From Rhipicephalus microplus (taxonomy: Eukaryota; Arthropoda; Arachnida; Ixodida; Ixodidae), in contig NC_134710.1 of the NCBI RefSeq assembly GCF_043290135.1, positions 458,304,376 to 458,368,375 of the forward strand: a stretch of DNA of 64,000 bases, in the 5' to 3' direction. The notes beneath the pieces were generated by a model. The model did not search any database. It was given only the letters and a program-made list of their open reading frames with translations, and was not told where the DNA came from. The position numbers were made by a program, and so were the translations under genes. Positions 23,626 to 33,271 of this stretch are shown one piece after another (positions within the stretch are counted from its first letter, which is position 1; the number at the start of each line of letters is the position of its first letter).

Positions 23626-24439
23626 TTTTTATTGTTAAACAACGCACAGAAGAAATCTCTTACTGGCACCACCTTGGAGGTCAAGTGTTATACCTATTTC
23701 GGGTATGTGCCACTGGTGGTTACATACGAGGGACGCCCAAGCCATATCATAAGGAGCTTCGCCCCTAAAAGGTAATTATTGATGCATTAGAGCTCATTCA
23801 GAAACGTGCCGCCGGTTCGTAACGGGTGATTACGACTTCACCAGAAGGTCTAGCGAAATTGTTAGTTCACTCAATTGGCAGTTACTCTCTTCAAGGCGTA
23901 AATATATCGGGCTGTATCATTTCTACAACCTAATAAAAGACAAAACTAGGATCGATAAAAACAAATACATCAAACCACCAACATACATCTCATCCCGACG
24001 GGACCATCCTTTGAAAGTGTGGGAATATATGTGCCAAACATCAACGTATGCAAATACTTTTTTTTTTCTAACACTATTAATGAATGAAACAGTCTTCCAA
24101 AAAAAACTGTGACTGCCCCTTCCACAGTAATTCCTTCTCTTTTAAAGGAGTATGTGTTCACACAATGATATTGTATGCTGTGATTTAGGTATTTTTGATT
24201 TGTTTTCATTTTTTGAGTGTCTGAAATTCAACTTGTCCCCACTTATTTAAAGGTACTATGAATTTGCGAACCCCCTACAACAACGCTCCCACAGGGCGCT
24301 GTAGGTATAAGTATAAATAAATATAATTAAAATGAATAAATTGAGGCATGCCAACGGGCATATACTCTGAAAAACTGGGCTGCCAAACCCACAAACGCTT
24401 TTGCAATTGACATGAAAGCATTCTGACAGCAGAGCAGCA

Positions 24440-24940
24440 CTCTGATATATTCAGTGTTCATATTTCACATAAACATGCCAAGTGCCACCATAAAAAGCAT
24501 TGTCATCTGAAATTAACTGCATGCAGTTAAAGTGATTGCTCAGCACTGTAGAAGCGACTACCGGGTCGTATATTGTATTGACATGCGAGACACCAAAATG
24601 ATCGAATGATCGAGAACACCGTCATTTCAAAATGACTACGTGCAGTCACAATGGCGTTGAAGCTGTCATATTGACAACTCGGTTGTATTCCTTATTGCCA
24701 TGGTGAGCTGTCAAATTGATCAAGAACACTTTCATCCTTATAAGACAATATTATGTAAAATTGACTACTAGGTTGTATTTTTCGTGGACATGCTAGCTGT
24801 TAAATTGATCAAGAACACTGTCATTTCTATTAGCAACATGCTGTTAAATGGACGACTAGTTTGTACTTCATATTAACATGGGAGACGTCAAAATTAAAAA
24901 AAATACACTGTAGTTTAGAAATGACGACCTGCTGTAACAT
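24440..24940 (+). repeat. Degenerate tandem repeat, 90-117 bp unit
   Basis: Units begin GACTAC-(G/A)GGT-GTAT at 24556, 24673, 24763 and about 24851. They share TTGACATG-GAG, TCAAATTGATCAAGAACAC and GTCATTTC in order, with spacings of 117, 90 and about 88 bp. A weaker unit precedes them. No coding content. Confidence 0.75.
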
Positions 24941-25125
24941 TAACGCTCAAATGCTTTGAAATAGAGCTGCCCAGATTTTCCGGTCCATTTGACGAGATTT
25001 TTTTAACAATGTGCTTATCTCCGTTATCAATGAAAAAAGCATTGCTCGCAAGTAAAAGCCGTTGTGCGGCACGCTCTTTAAGAATAGGCTATCAGCAGCT
25101 GGTCTGATTTACGGCAGTTGTTGGC

Positions 25126-25495
25126 TTGCGAAAACCACTGCATCAAAAGTCATTCACATCCATCAGCCGGAAAGTTGGTGATGCAGCAACGGATGACGCA
25201 AGCACCAATCTTGCGAGGTCGAAAGAGCTCTCAGTGAGAGAACTTAGTAGGGACGACCTTCCAATTATGTACGACGATATGTGGCACAAACATGGCCGCA
25301 AAATGGCATGACATTAGACTTGGTTTGGATTTCGCAGTCCTGTCGAACTTCTTCCTAGCTTGCAGTTGGCACAAGGCTCTGCCAAATGGAGTGGAAGTTT
25401 CGCAAGCGTTTCATGGCCCTGTCTGTGAGCAAAATGTCTGTGAGGAGTCGGCTCGAAAAAGCCGAGAGGGACAATTTCACGGGGCTTGCGTATTT
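25126..25495 (+). pseudogene. Transposase-like fragment (possibly Mutator-like)
   Basis: Two frames join near 25300. The first ends DDLPIMYDDMWHKHGRK; the second gives LGLDFAVLSNFFLACSWHKA, HGPVCEQNVCEES. The order (Y/D-D-x-W-x-K-x-G-R, then GL-x-LDF-x-VLSN-x-x-x-x-C, then HxPxCxxN) resembles a transposase-like protein repeated in arthropod genomes that I associate with the Mutator-like superfamily (family assignment from memory). Only about 120 codons remain and no catalytic triad can be seen. Confidence 0.4.
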
Positions 25496-25499
25496 TAGT

Positions 25500-25740
25500 C
25501 GCACTGCATTCTGTTGCAAAAACAGCATGATGCCAGTACGTTTTTTGACACTGGTACACGCAGGAGACCCTGGTACACGCTTGCACTCAATGGCCCTTCG
25601 CTGGGTGCACTGGGAAAAAGCTGTGTCGCACTGGTATGGGCGCTGGCACAACCGCTGTGATGCTCGTGCGCATTGCGAAGCGCTGGAAGCGCTGGAGTTT
25701 TCACTGGAAAGCGCTGGTGAATACTGGAGCACGCACTGTT
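25500..25740. repeat. CACTGG/GCGCTGG-rich low-order repeat
   Basis: Repeated words GCGCTGG, CACTGG and CTGGTACACGC occur throughout, for example GAAGCGCTGGAAGCGCTGGA near 25678. The 161-codon ORF across it is a product of the repeat. Confidence 0.65.
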
Positions 25741-25884
25741 TCTACCAGAGGAGATACAGCATGCATGTTATTGTAGCGCGTGCCGTGGTTTGTTTCGGTG
25801 TCGTTGAATATAAAACGCTTGATTCGACGGCAGGGAGAGATGCTACCCTAACACATACCGAGCATACGTAATTTTATTATCAGA

Positions 25885-26950
25885 TATTGAGTACACGTAA
25901 GCGGTCTTACCAAGTGCCCGGCCCAGCAAGCATTAAACATGTGATGCCAGCCGCTTTGGTATATATATGTTACTGGTGCTTCTTGCTTCCTGTACACACA
26001 ACTTTAAAGTCTGAGAATAACTGTAAAGTATAGTTTAGATATCCATGAACCTAAATCAATGTTTTGTCTTGTGTCGATGTTCGCAAAAGGAGCGCTGACG
26101 ATCGAACATCGCGCTTTCAGCTACGCAGGCTGTCACTGAAAGCTGCCTGCCGCACTTAGCCGGTACTTCTCCGACTGATATGTAACAACACGAAATTTTC
26201 AGTTGGTTATTTAGTACACCTTCAAGAACTGACTCCCTGGCATACGTTTTCAGCGGATTGCATTGGTATTTCTATTGGTGTTTTTTTTTTATTGTCGGTT
26301 TTGATATAACTGCATATATCTGTACACTAGCATGCCCGCTGTTTAGTGCCAGCGGAGGCCAAAAAAAAACAGCTGTCGCTCGCCATCGCCTATCCATAAA
26401 TGCATATCTGGCATTGATTTACCTTCCACGTACTTCAGGTATAGTTTAGGTAACAGTTAGAAATATTGCGAAGCTCAAATGCATAACTTCAAGCATCGCA
26501 ACTCAGCAGCCTTACCCAGTGCCCCGTCCCAGCGAGGCCTATCGTGCCGCCCGCGTTGGCGTACCTGCTGGCGGCGCTTTTTACTTTAAGTAGGCACAAT
26601 TCTAAAGTGTAGGAATGACTGTAGAGTACAGTTTAGACATCCCTGAGCCTAAGTTGACCATTTATCAGCGTGTGCGGTGCCCGCACAAGGATCGGCGACG
26701 ATCGACGTGTCATGCTTTCAGAAACGTAGGCTGTCACCGAAACCTTCCTTCTGAGCATAGGAGCCGGTACTTCTCTGACTCATACGTAAGAACACGCAAT
26801 TTTGAGTTGGCAATTTGGTACGCGTTAGCGAACTAACATACTCGCATACTTTTAGTCACTTCTTCGGCGGTTTCTTAGTTGCAGGTATCGATACAACGGC
26901 AAATATGTAATCTGGCACGCCAGATGTGTACTGCTACATAGTCGCTTGCG
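25885..26950. repeat. Degenerate ~600-bp tandem duplication
   Basis: About 25885-26330 and about 26490-26910 align in order: CTTACC-AGTGCCC-G-CCCAGC, AATGACTGTA-AGTA-AGTTTAGA-ATCC, GACGATCGA-, GCTTTCAG, TAGGCTGTCAC-GAAA, AGCCGGTACTTCTC-GACT, TACGTAAGAACACG/TATGTAACAACACG, GTTGGCAATTTGGTAC. Identity is perhaps 65-75% by eye, so the duplication is old. No coding content is recognised. Confidence 0.65.
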
Positions 26951-27000
26951 CGAAAGAAAAATACTCAATATTCACTCGTGTGCGTGGATATCTACCAAAC

Positions 27001-27365
27001 AACACATGTAAATCATCTGCACTTGTTGACTAGTAGCAAGTGCTAGAAACGACTATCAAAGAAAAAAAGACTATCGGCAGCAACAGCTCAGAATTTGTGG
27101 CTGCTCCTTCAGTCAATTTGAGATTTTTCAGCGTTAACACGTAGATGCTTCAAAAAACTTTGCGCTCTTGCTAATATCTACACGTCCTTCGGTGCCCGGA
27201 AGCCGTTCGTCACTGTCGAATAAAGACGCAAGTGTTATTGGGAAAGGAATATCGTGTCAGTCTTTACTGAGCGACTTGTAATCATGAAGTTGAATGGGAG
27301 TTTCTTCGGATGTATAGTCGTTTTACAACCCTGGAAGCATATTCAATCAATAAAGAAAAAAATCT
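27001..27365. other. No gene recognised
   Basis: Unique AT-rich sequence after the duplication. AATAAAGACG near 27219 may be a fortuitous polyadenylation-like word. Confidence 0.5.
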
Positions 27366-27440
27366 AGCGTGGCGTAGTGGGTAGCGTACTCGGTTATACA
27401 TCATGAGGTACAGAGCTCAAATTCCGGCAAGTGGTGTTTT
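27366..27440 (+). repeat. tRNA-like SINE head
   Basis: GTGGCGTAGTGGGTAGCG (about 27368-27385) fits a Pol III A box, and GAGCTCAAATTCC (27413-27425) resembles a B box, at normal tRNA spacing. A T-rich run follows. It does not fold as an obvious tRNA, so a SINE head or tRNA-derived remnant is more likely than a working tRNA gene. Confidence 0.4.
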
Positions 27441-28189
27441 ATTTCTTTTTTATTTTTTAATTTTTATTGTGAATGTGCGTTAGTTTACTTAAATATTTAT
27501 TTATTTATGGCGAATGGGCGCCCCCGTTTTATCTCTGAGAAGCCATTTTGCACGGAGTACTAGGACGCTGCCACTCCAGCGTCCCAGTACCTGCGCTGAG
27601 AGCGCTGGTACCAATTGTTCTTTACGGTGTACAAATTTCGTCAGATTTAATCATATTTTTCATAAATAAAAACTCAATTTCAACTTAAAAACTCGTTTTT
27701 CTCAAAACACAAATTTCGCCGTTTTTCTATGTGCCCCTGTTTTTTCGGGAACTTCTAATGTGAGGATCTGCTTATAATTTTGCCAAAATTTTTTCCAAAG
27801 TATGCCAAATGCAATTATCTAGTTTAAACTTCTATATATTATTGCATAATAAAAAAATTCTATGTAAACCTTTACTAGGGTAGGTGAAATATGGACTTTT
27901 CACGTGTAATATTTTTCACACCTAGTACATAATTTGTATGTGTTTTCTAATTAGTTATTTGTTTTCTACAATTTATTTTAAAAATTATGAAATACGAATG
28001 TTAAAAAATTTCGAAAGTTCAGGGATGAAAAGAGGGAGCAAAAGGATTTAATTTTTCCATTTGTCATTTAGCATAGCTAAAAGTAAGCAGCTTGCAAGAA
28101 AACTAATTATATATTTGAAATCAGCATGAAAAGTTCCATAAACAGCTGAAGTTTCGTTGCTCTAGGGTGAATAATAAAGAAAGTGTCTT
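27441..28189. other. No gene recognised
   Basis: Very AT-rich (many T6-T8 and A6-A8 runs), no ORF above 60 codons, no recognised repeat. Confidence 0.55.
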
Positions 28190-28667
28190 CGAGTAGCATC
28201 TCCCCTTAAACAGAACCACGCACATGCGTGTTTGGGTATAAAAGAGGCAAGACGGACGCACGCATGGACGGACAGACACATGCACAGACGGGTGGATGCA
28301 CGAACGCGTGCATGGACGTCGTTCTTACGCACGGACGGACGGGCATACGCTTCATCCCTTTTATCATCCTTCCTCCGTGGATATGCTGTGATTTTAGGGG
28401 CGAAGCTCCTCTTAGTGTAAGCTTGTCCTGCGTCAGGAGTAACCGCAGTATCAGACAGACAGACGGATGGGCGGAAGCTTGAATGGGCAGAGGGATAGAT
28501 GGACGGACAGATGCAGGGATGAACGCACGTATAGATGGACAGACGGAGGCACACGCAGACGGACCGACAGAGACAGACGGACGGATGGATGGACAGAGAG
28601 GAAGACGGACAGACTGACGCTTCGTCCCATTCATCATCATTCACTTCATGGATATGCTGTGATTTTT
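28190..28667. mobile_element. Two adjoining GTCC-minisatellite elements
   Basis: The second unit runs from AGGGGCGAAGCTCC (28396) through (GACGGACA)-type repeats to GACGCTTCGTCCCATTCATC, TCATTCACTTCATGGATATG and CTGTGATTTTT (28667). A first, less complete unit ends with CCTCCGTGGATATGCTGTGATTTT immediately before it. The end sequences match the elements at 22.8-23.8 and 42.7-43.1 kb. ORFs on both strands (up to 160 codons) are repeat translations. Confidence 0.7.
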
Positions 28668-28679
28668 GGCAATGTCTCT

Positions 28680-29346
28680 ATCTTTTTATCATTTCCTTGG
28701 ATGAAGTAGTCGATGCAGCACTCGGCTGACCGTCAACAAGCACCAGCAATCTTTTGCCGTTTAGGAAACGCGACAGGGTCAAGGGTTTTCCTTCGTCCGG
28801 TGATACGTGCAGAATTGTCAGGAGGCGTGAAATAATTAGATTGTCAACCTCATCGAACATGGTCCAAAACTCTTCAAAGCTCCAATGTGCGTTTTCAAAG
28901 ATGTGCCGAAAGCATATATTGACACTCTTTATCTACACGCTCCGAAAAGCCCACCCCTCTCTCTCTCTTTCCCACAAAGCTGCTCGCTCAACAATGTACT
29001 TCTGTTGCATTTGGTGATCTGCATTTGAATAAGTAGGTCTCTTTAAGTTTCTTCAAGTTTACGGCGTTATGCGTGTATATGTCTGACGGAAAACCACGAC
29101 GCGACGTAAAAAACCGAGAAGCCAGCAGGAAATGTTGTACGGAGTAATCCCAAGCTCAACATGAATAGACTGAGTGACCACGCAGCAAAATACCGCCATG
29201 TGTGAGGTTTCTGCCTTGTGTTTCTTTTTTGTGAATAGTGGGCCGGCAAAGTGAGTACCAACAACCTCAAAACAACTGCCCGGCGCGTTTCTATCTACCA
29301 GAAGCAGTGCAGTCGGCGCCTTAGCTGCACCTATTCTCTCCCTCAT
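28680..29346 (-). pseudogene. BEL/Pao integrase fragment
   Basis: On the minus strand, 29346-29059 encodes an integrase-core start: FEVVGTHFAGPLFTKKKHKA, MAVFCCVVTQSIHVELG. Further down (28860-28678) comes KPLTLSRFLNGKRLLVLV, the C-terminal PLTP-H/FL-GRR-like motif of BEL/Pao polyproteins, preceded by FENAHWSFEEFWTMFDE in another frame. The first catalytic Asp of the core (usually GVDFAGPL) is H here. The middle of the core is missing or decayed. No LTR was recognised. Confidence 0.72.
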
Positions 29347-29350
29347 AAAT

Positions 29351-31341
29351 CCGTTACGTGTTCAAATGAATGGCCTTGGAATCTGACGTCATCTTGAAAT
29401 ACACTAATTCTCGAATATTTTCTATTGTTTCCTGGACATTGCCATGCATCACAGGCAGGTGACATTCTCTCACAGTAAGTTTAGGTACTTGTGGGTAGCA
29501 TGTAATAAAATGGAATGTCTGAGAGCATTTTCTTCCGCTTTAGAGTGCTATAATTACCCACCAGCTCGCAGAAGTACACTGTTATCTAAGAAGGAGCTCG
29601 ATATGAATATATCAAACTTTCAAACTACGGCTGTCTTCAATTAGGCTTTGTATTTCTTTGCCGTAAGTATCTTCTTAGGCAGTCTTGATCCAGTGAGTAT
29701 TTCTTCAGTCAAACTATTTGGCAGCGAGATCACCAACCTAAGTTTTTTTTTCTTTTCGTCTTTCTAAGGAATCTCCAGATAGAAGCAGTGACACCAAGAT
29801 GTTTCTTCAACCTACTATATCTCCTTGAGTCTATGATTGGCCCTCTTTTGGAATCTGAAGACAACTGAAGTAACGTTTCATCTTTCCTCTTCTGTTATTC
29901 CTATTCAACCTCTTCCCTAGTGAAAAACCTGGGTTGTTAGATGCTGGAATCGTTGGTGGATATAGGAGAAGGAATACTCGATATTTGGGAATTAATAATG
30001 GAAATGGTGGAAACTGTAGCGGTGATAAAGGCTGTTGACAGCGAGAGTGGAAAAAATTATGGCAGATGGTGGTGGTTGTAGCGAGCCAATGGTGGTGAGA
30101 GTAGAAAATGCAGGCTGATGATTGCGATGCAATACGTGTTTGGTGGAAGGCCTGGTGAGCAAGCTGGATGACAGTGGCGTGATGGATGCTTGGTGGATGA
30201 TGGTGGCATGATGAAAAAGCACATGACAGTGTGTGAAATCACTTATTTGTAGCGTTTCATTCTTGAATGCGCAGAGATATAGGTTTATGGTCAAGAGAAA
30301 CCAATGCTGTTCATTGCGCATTCTAGAACATTTGTTTTATTCCCGCTGTGTCAACACCGCCTCAATTTTTGATGAGCGTAGACTGTAACCGTCCGTATGT
30401 TTACATTTCGCGCACGTACTTGCATCAGTTTGACATCCGCGATGTGTTTCTTTGTTGTGATGTTTAGAAGAATAAAGGTGTTACTGTGAACAATGACAAT
30501 AAAAGTTTTACATCGCCGCGCAGTTTTCAAAAAATAAATTATCTCCAGAAGGCAAGTGCCCCTTTCAATTTTAGAGCAGAATACAGCGGTCACGTGATGT
30601 CGCCACGCTAGAAACGCAATTCTGGCATTCCTTGCACACTCTTTTGCTTAAGCCGTACTTTTAAGTTAAAAAGTGCGTGTGACGCTGACATGCATAACCT
30701 TTTATTTTCGACATGCGTCGAGACGAGGCCCAGGGAATGAAACTTTCACCCTTCAGTTCTACCACCATCATTTCCACCAATGGTTAGGCCTACCGAACGA
30801 GCACGTACAAGTGTTACCAGCGCTTCTGGGTTTCAGAATACATGATTCTGACGAGTAATAATGAAAATACATCACAGCTATGGCATTATTTACTCTAAAT
30901 GAAGCTTTTTTTATTGTGTGCGGAGTCCGCACAAGAAGCGAAAAACATCAATGCAACGCGCTTCCAGCACTTCCACCAAATGTGCGCATCCCCTCACCAA
31001 CAGCCGCAAGTCTCACTCACTGGCAAAACACAGGCTCGTCAATTGATATGCTTTCTGAACCAATATGATAGCATAATGTTTTTGGTGCACTCAATATTTT
31101 TGGCCAAGCCGTTATGTAGCTGTTCCTAACGATAGAGCAAAAGCAGTGCACTGGCACGACTGCGCTGTGCGTTGCGCGAAACGTATGACAATCAATTGGG
31201 GGGGGGCATATATTGAATGAACCTTGAAGCGTCATAAAGCCTGAGCAGATGTCACCCTTTGAAAGAAGCGAGAAACAGATAATAAACTTGACAGTAACTG
31301 CCAATAAACTGTACCTGCTTCTCAGTCTCCTGACTTGTTTT
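29351..31341. other. No gene recognised; TGG-rich stretch
   Basis: Only short ORFs. From about 29950 to 30200 GGTGG/GATGG words repeat (for example GATGGTGGTGGTTGTAGCG), a low-complexity minisatellite. Nothing else is recognised. Confidence 0.5.
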
Positions 31342-31354
31342 TATCTAGCGGTTG

Positions 31355-31598
31355 ATTGATTTATTGATATGTGGGGTTTAACGTCCCAAAACCACCATTT
31401 GATTATGAGAGACGCCGTAGTGGAGGGCTACGGAAATTTTGACCACCTGGGGTTCTTTAACGTGCACCCAAATCTGAGCACACGGGCCTACAACATTTGC
31501 GCTTCCATCGGAAATGCAGCCGCCGCAGCCGGGATTTGAACCCGCGACCTGCGGGTCAGCAGCCGAATACCTTAGCCACTAGACCACCACGGCGGGGC
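31355..31598 (-). repeat. Full-length tRNA-derived SINE with target duplication
   Basis: Read on the minus strand it starts with a tRNA-like head: A box TGGTCTAGTGG (plus 31577-31587) and B box GGTTCAAATCC (plus 31532-31542), the internal Pol III promoter. The tRNA-unrelated body follows (TGTGCTCAGATT, CACGTTAAAGAACCCC, GGCGTCTCTCATAATC, GGGACGTTAAACCCC), with tail ATATCAATAAATC. It is flanked by TATCTAGCGGTTG (31342-31354) and TATCTAGCAGTTG (31599-31611), a 13-bp target-site duplication with one mismatch. Resembles the tick Ruka SINE family. Confidence 0.92.
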
Positions 31599-31812
31599 TA
31601 TCTAGCAGTTGTATATTGTAACAAAAACATAGCGCTGTTGCCACTATTGCAGTGGTAATTGTTAGAGGCATCAGTTGTTTCTGTTTTTCTAATGTGCGAA
31701 TTGAGAAGCTGCAGATCCCATTCTTCTCGAGTACGCTCGCTACAAACAGAACTCAAGTTGAGCAGTCAGTTTGTTAAGTAGTTAAGTAGTCATTTTACAG
31801 CAAGGTTACCAT

Positions 31813-31880
31813 GAGTCGGCTTGGCGCAGTGGTTAGTGTGGTCTGTTGTGAATCCGAAGGTTGCACGTTCAGCTCCCCGC
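31813..31880 (+). repeat. tRNA-like sequence (SINE head or tRNA remnant)
   Basis: TTGGCGCAGTGGTTAGTG (A-box-like) and, about 36 bp on, ACGTTCAGCTCC (weak B box), then TCTTTTTACG with a T-run that could end Pol III transcription. A complete cloverleaf is not evident. Confidence 0.35.
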
Positions 31881-31959
31881 TGTTGCCTCTTTTTACGAAG
31901 GTTTTTTATATCGTTTTTTTACAGAATAAATTTTGTTATTTTTAAGTGGTAGCTTGTCA

Positions 31960-32125
31960 TGGTGGTTTTGACGCTGCTTTACGCTCCAGCATTCCTGACA
32001 CTCCACCATCCACCTTGCGCCACTGTACACCATGTTCCACCAATATTTCCAGCACAATAAGCCACCAAAATTGTAGGTGGTGGAATCCACCATTTCTATT
32101 GTGAAAGTTTTTTCAATAGGGTTGC
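31960..32125. repeat. TCCACCA/TGGTGGA interspersed repeat
   Basis: TCCACCA, its reverse complement TGGTGGA and close variants occur at least eight times in 160 bp, in both orientations. Local foldback potential; no gene. Confidence 0.6.
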
Positions 32126-32152
32126 GCAACTTTTGAGGTGTTGAATGACACA

Positions 32153-32347
32153 CTAACCACAGTCTTGGCGAAGCCAAGGCTGACCATCCACTAGAGCGTG
32201 GATTATGACAGTACTAGGGCCTACAGCTCTATACGCTTGCGGACTTGCGTCGCAAAAAAACGTAAAGCTCAAGCCACCGTTCTCCTTCTGCACTACGACG
32301 CACCTCTTGAAATTAATCTGCTGAAAGTTTAGCAGCTCCTCACGCAA
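32153..32347 (-). pseudogene. BEL/Pao RNase H fragment (short)
   Basis: On the minus strand: FQQINFKRCVVV, LSFTFFCDASPQAYRAVG. The CDASP-AY-AV signature is typical of the RT/RNase H region of BEL/Pao polyproteins. Only about 60 codons are recognisable and a stop follows. It may come from the same old element as the integrase fragment at 28.7-29.3 kb, as both lie on the minus strand; their order (RNase H at higher coordinates) fits. Confidence 0.55.
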
Positions 32348-33165
32348 CTTTCTACATCTTCTTTTAAGTCATCTGGAATGTCGGTATCACTGTTTAATGC
32401 TCCTTCTCACTAACCATCAAAAAACTCTTTTGCTCTAATGAAGTACCGGCTGACATTTGTCCACGGGGAGCAAAAAAATTCCGGTAGCCGCTTGTAGTAC
32501 TGCTCCCTTGCTACTTAGACTACCTCTGACGGCTCTCCGGACATCTTTAGCTAGAATAGACAAGATTGCTTTCTTGTTTGCAGCTCTGCAGTATGCTTCA
32601 GAACATTTCTTTGGCAGTGCCTAGGACTTTCACCGCACAGAACAGATAGCGATAGCATTAGCAATGCGAAAACAACGCGCACTACGACTCATATCGATTT
32701 CCGAACCGCGGTCTAAAGCTTCTGCATGGGCTTGATACGTAACGCAGCAGCCCGCGTTCTCTCACGTGACCCTTGAACTGTCACCAAACACTTGGGTTCC
32801 CGTTCTATATAGGCGTCAACGTGCACTTTCTCGTACCAAGCGCCAACGAGCTTACCAACTCCAAAACGCGACACCTTACTCGCCACGTCAGGATAGAGGG
32901 TGGCCCACGACCGCTTAAGGGCAAGAAATGGCTCTGGAACCAACTGAAAACCGATAGAATCCTCTAATGAAATCTGTCATCACTATCGTCTCAAACGGCC
33001 TCAGTTTTCATTATCGCCATTCTGACGCAAATGACCACGAGCACTATCCTTTCGTCTTCTACAGATAGTAGCTTATCCCTCACCAGCAGTTTATGCAGGA
33101 TTCATAAGCGAACTAGGGCCGGGATGGCCTGGATGCGACATTTCACGATGCAAGTCGCAACATAA
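32348..33165. other. No gene recognised
   Basis: Probably includes further decayed BEL/Pao sequence on the minus strand, but no domain could be placed. Confidence 0.4.
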
Positions 33166-33271
33166 TGTTACGGGTGCTTGGCGAACAAGATGGCGACAGT
33201 TCATCAACAACCAGCCACCGACATCGTCTTTCTCTTTCTTGCAGCCAGGCTGTGCTGGCTGTTGTGTATTA
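33166..33271 (-). repeat. 3' LTR of gypsy element 3
   Basis: On the minus strand it starts TAATACACAACAGCC (TG changed to TA; it overlaps the pol stop at 33269-33271) and continues GCCTGGCTGCAAGAAAGAG, GGTGGCTGGTTGTTGATGAA, to about CCCGTAACA at 33166. It matches the 5' LTR at 38677-38746 almost base for base. Confidence 0.75.

Larger units (their letters stand above)
22790..23770. mobile_element. Minisatellite-bearing element inserted in LINE ORF2
   Basis: The segment interrupts a continuous LINE protein, so its limits are set by where the LINE stops and resumes. One end reads GGCAGCATATCCACGGAGTG...GTGGGGCGAAGC, the other AAGGAGCTTCGCCCCTAAAA, so GGGGCGAAGC occurs in inverted orientation near both ends. 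Inside are a GTCC-rich minisatellite (22845-22975), two direct repeats (about 23096-23293 and 23323-23537), and a 35-bp perfect inverted repeat. Copies with the same end sequences occur at 28.2-28.67 and 42.71-43.06 kb. No protein is encoded; the ORFs on both strands are products of the repeat. Probably a non-autonomous element; class unknown. Confidence 0.7.
20400..24168 (+). pseudogene. LINE ORF2: endonuclease-RT, multiply broken, interrupted
   Basis: Endonuclease pieces: KPHIVFGMESWLD, YRRVRTAHGGGVFLMIH (20472-20870), then in another frame DVAWSSFKP and VTAPTRVCSTSANVLDLLF (to 21027). A basic linker follows (21063-21482), then RT pieces: AYLLKNLSASSASGPY, TQHGFRKGFS, motif A preceded by a stop (TAA after CIF) with NFSKAFDTV, motif B SGVPQRSVLGPLLF and motif C RLYADDCCIY. 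The key Asp of motif A reads N, and motif B has R for G. At about 22789 homology stops after ECACTAWDP and resumes at about 23777 with LIDALELIQKRAAG, SLNWQLLSSRRKYIGLYHFY, KPPTYISSRRDHP and a stop near 24166. At least six stops or frameshifts are present. Confidence 0.82.
19745..24342 (+). mobile_element. Two-ORF CR1/L2-like LINE, split by an insertion
   Basis: A nearly full-length non-LTR retrotransposon: ORF1 (19766-20350), then ORF2 with endonuclease, RT and C-terminal region to 24168, then a short 3' UTR with GGGCGCTGTAGGTATAAGTA and an AATAAATA tail ending about 24342. The 3' terminus resembles that of the LINE at 10.2 kb (GGGCCTGCAGTATCTGTAAA). A 981-bp foreign segment (22790-23770) interrupts ORF2. 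Numerous stops and frameshifts make it inactive. Confidence 0.82.

Noticed and set aside
28162..28729. ORFs up to 160 codons on both strands
   Set aside because: Same cause: the GGAC/GTCC minisatellite is open in most frames and gives Arg/Asp/Thr or Ser/Pro/Val runs.
31813..31880. Functional tRNA gene
   Set aside because: A-box-like sequence present but the B box is weak and no cloverleaf with paired acceptor stem is evident.
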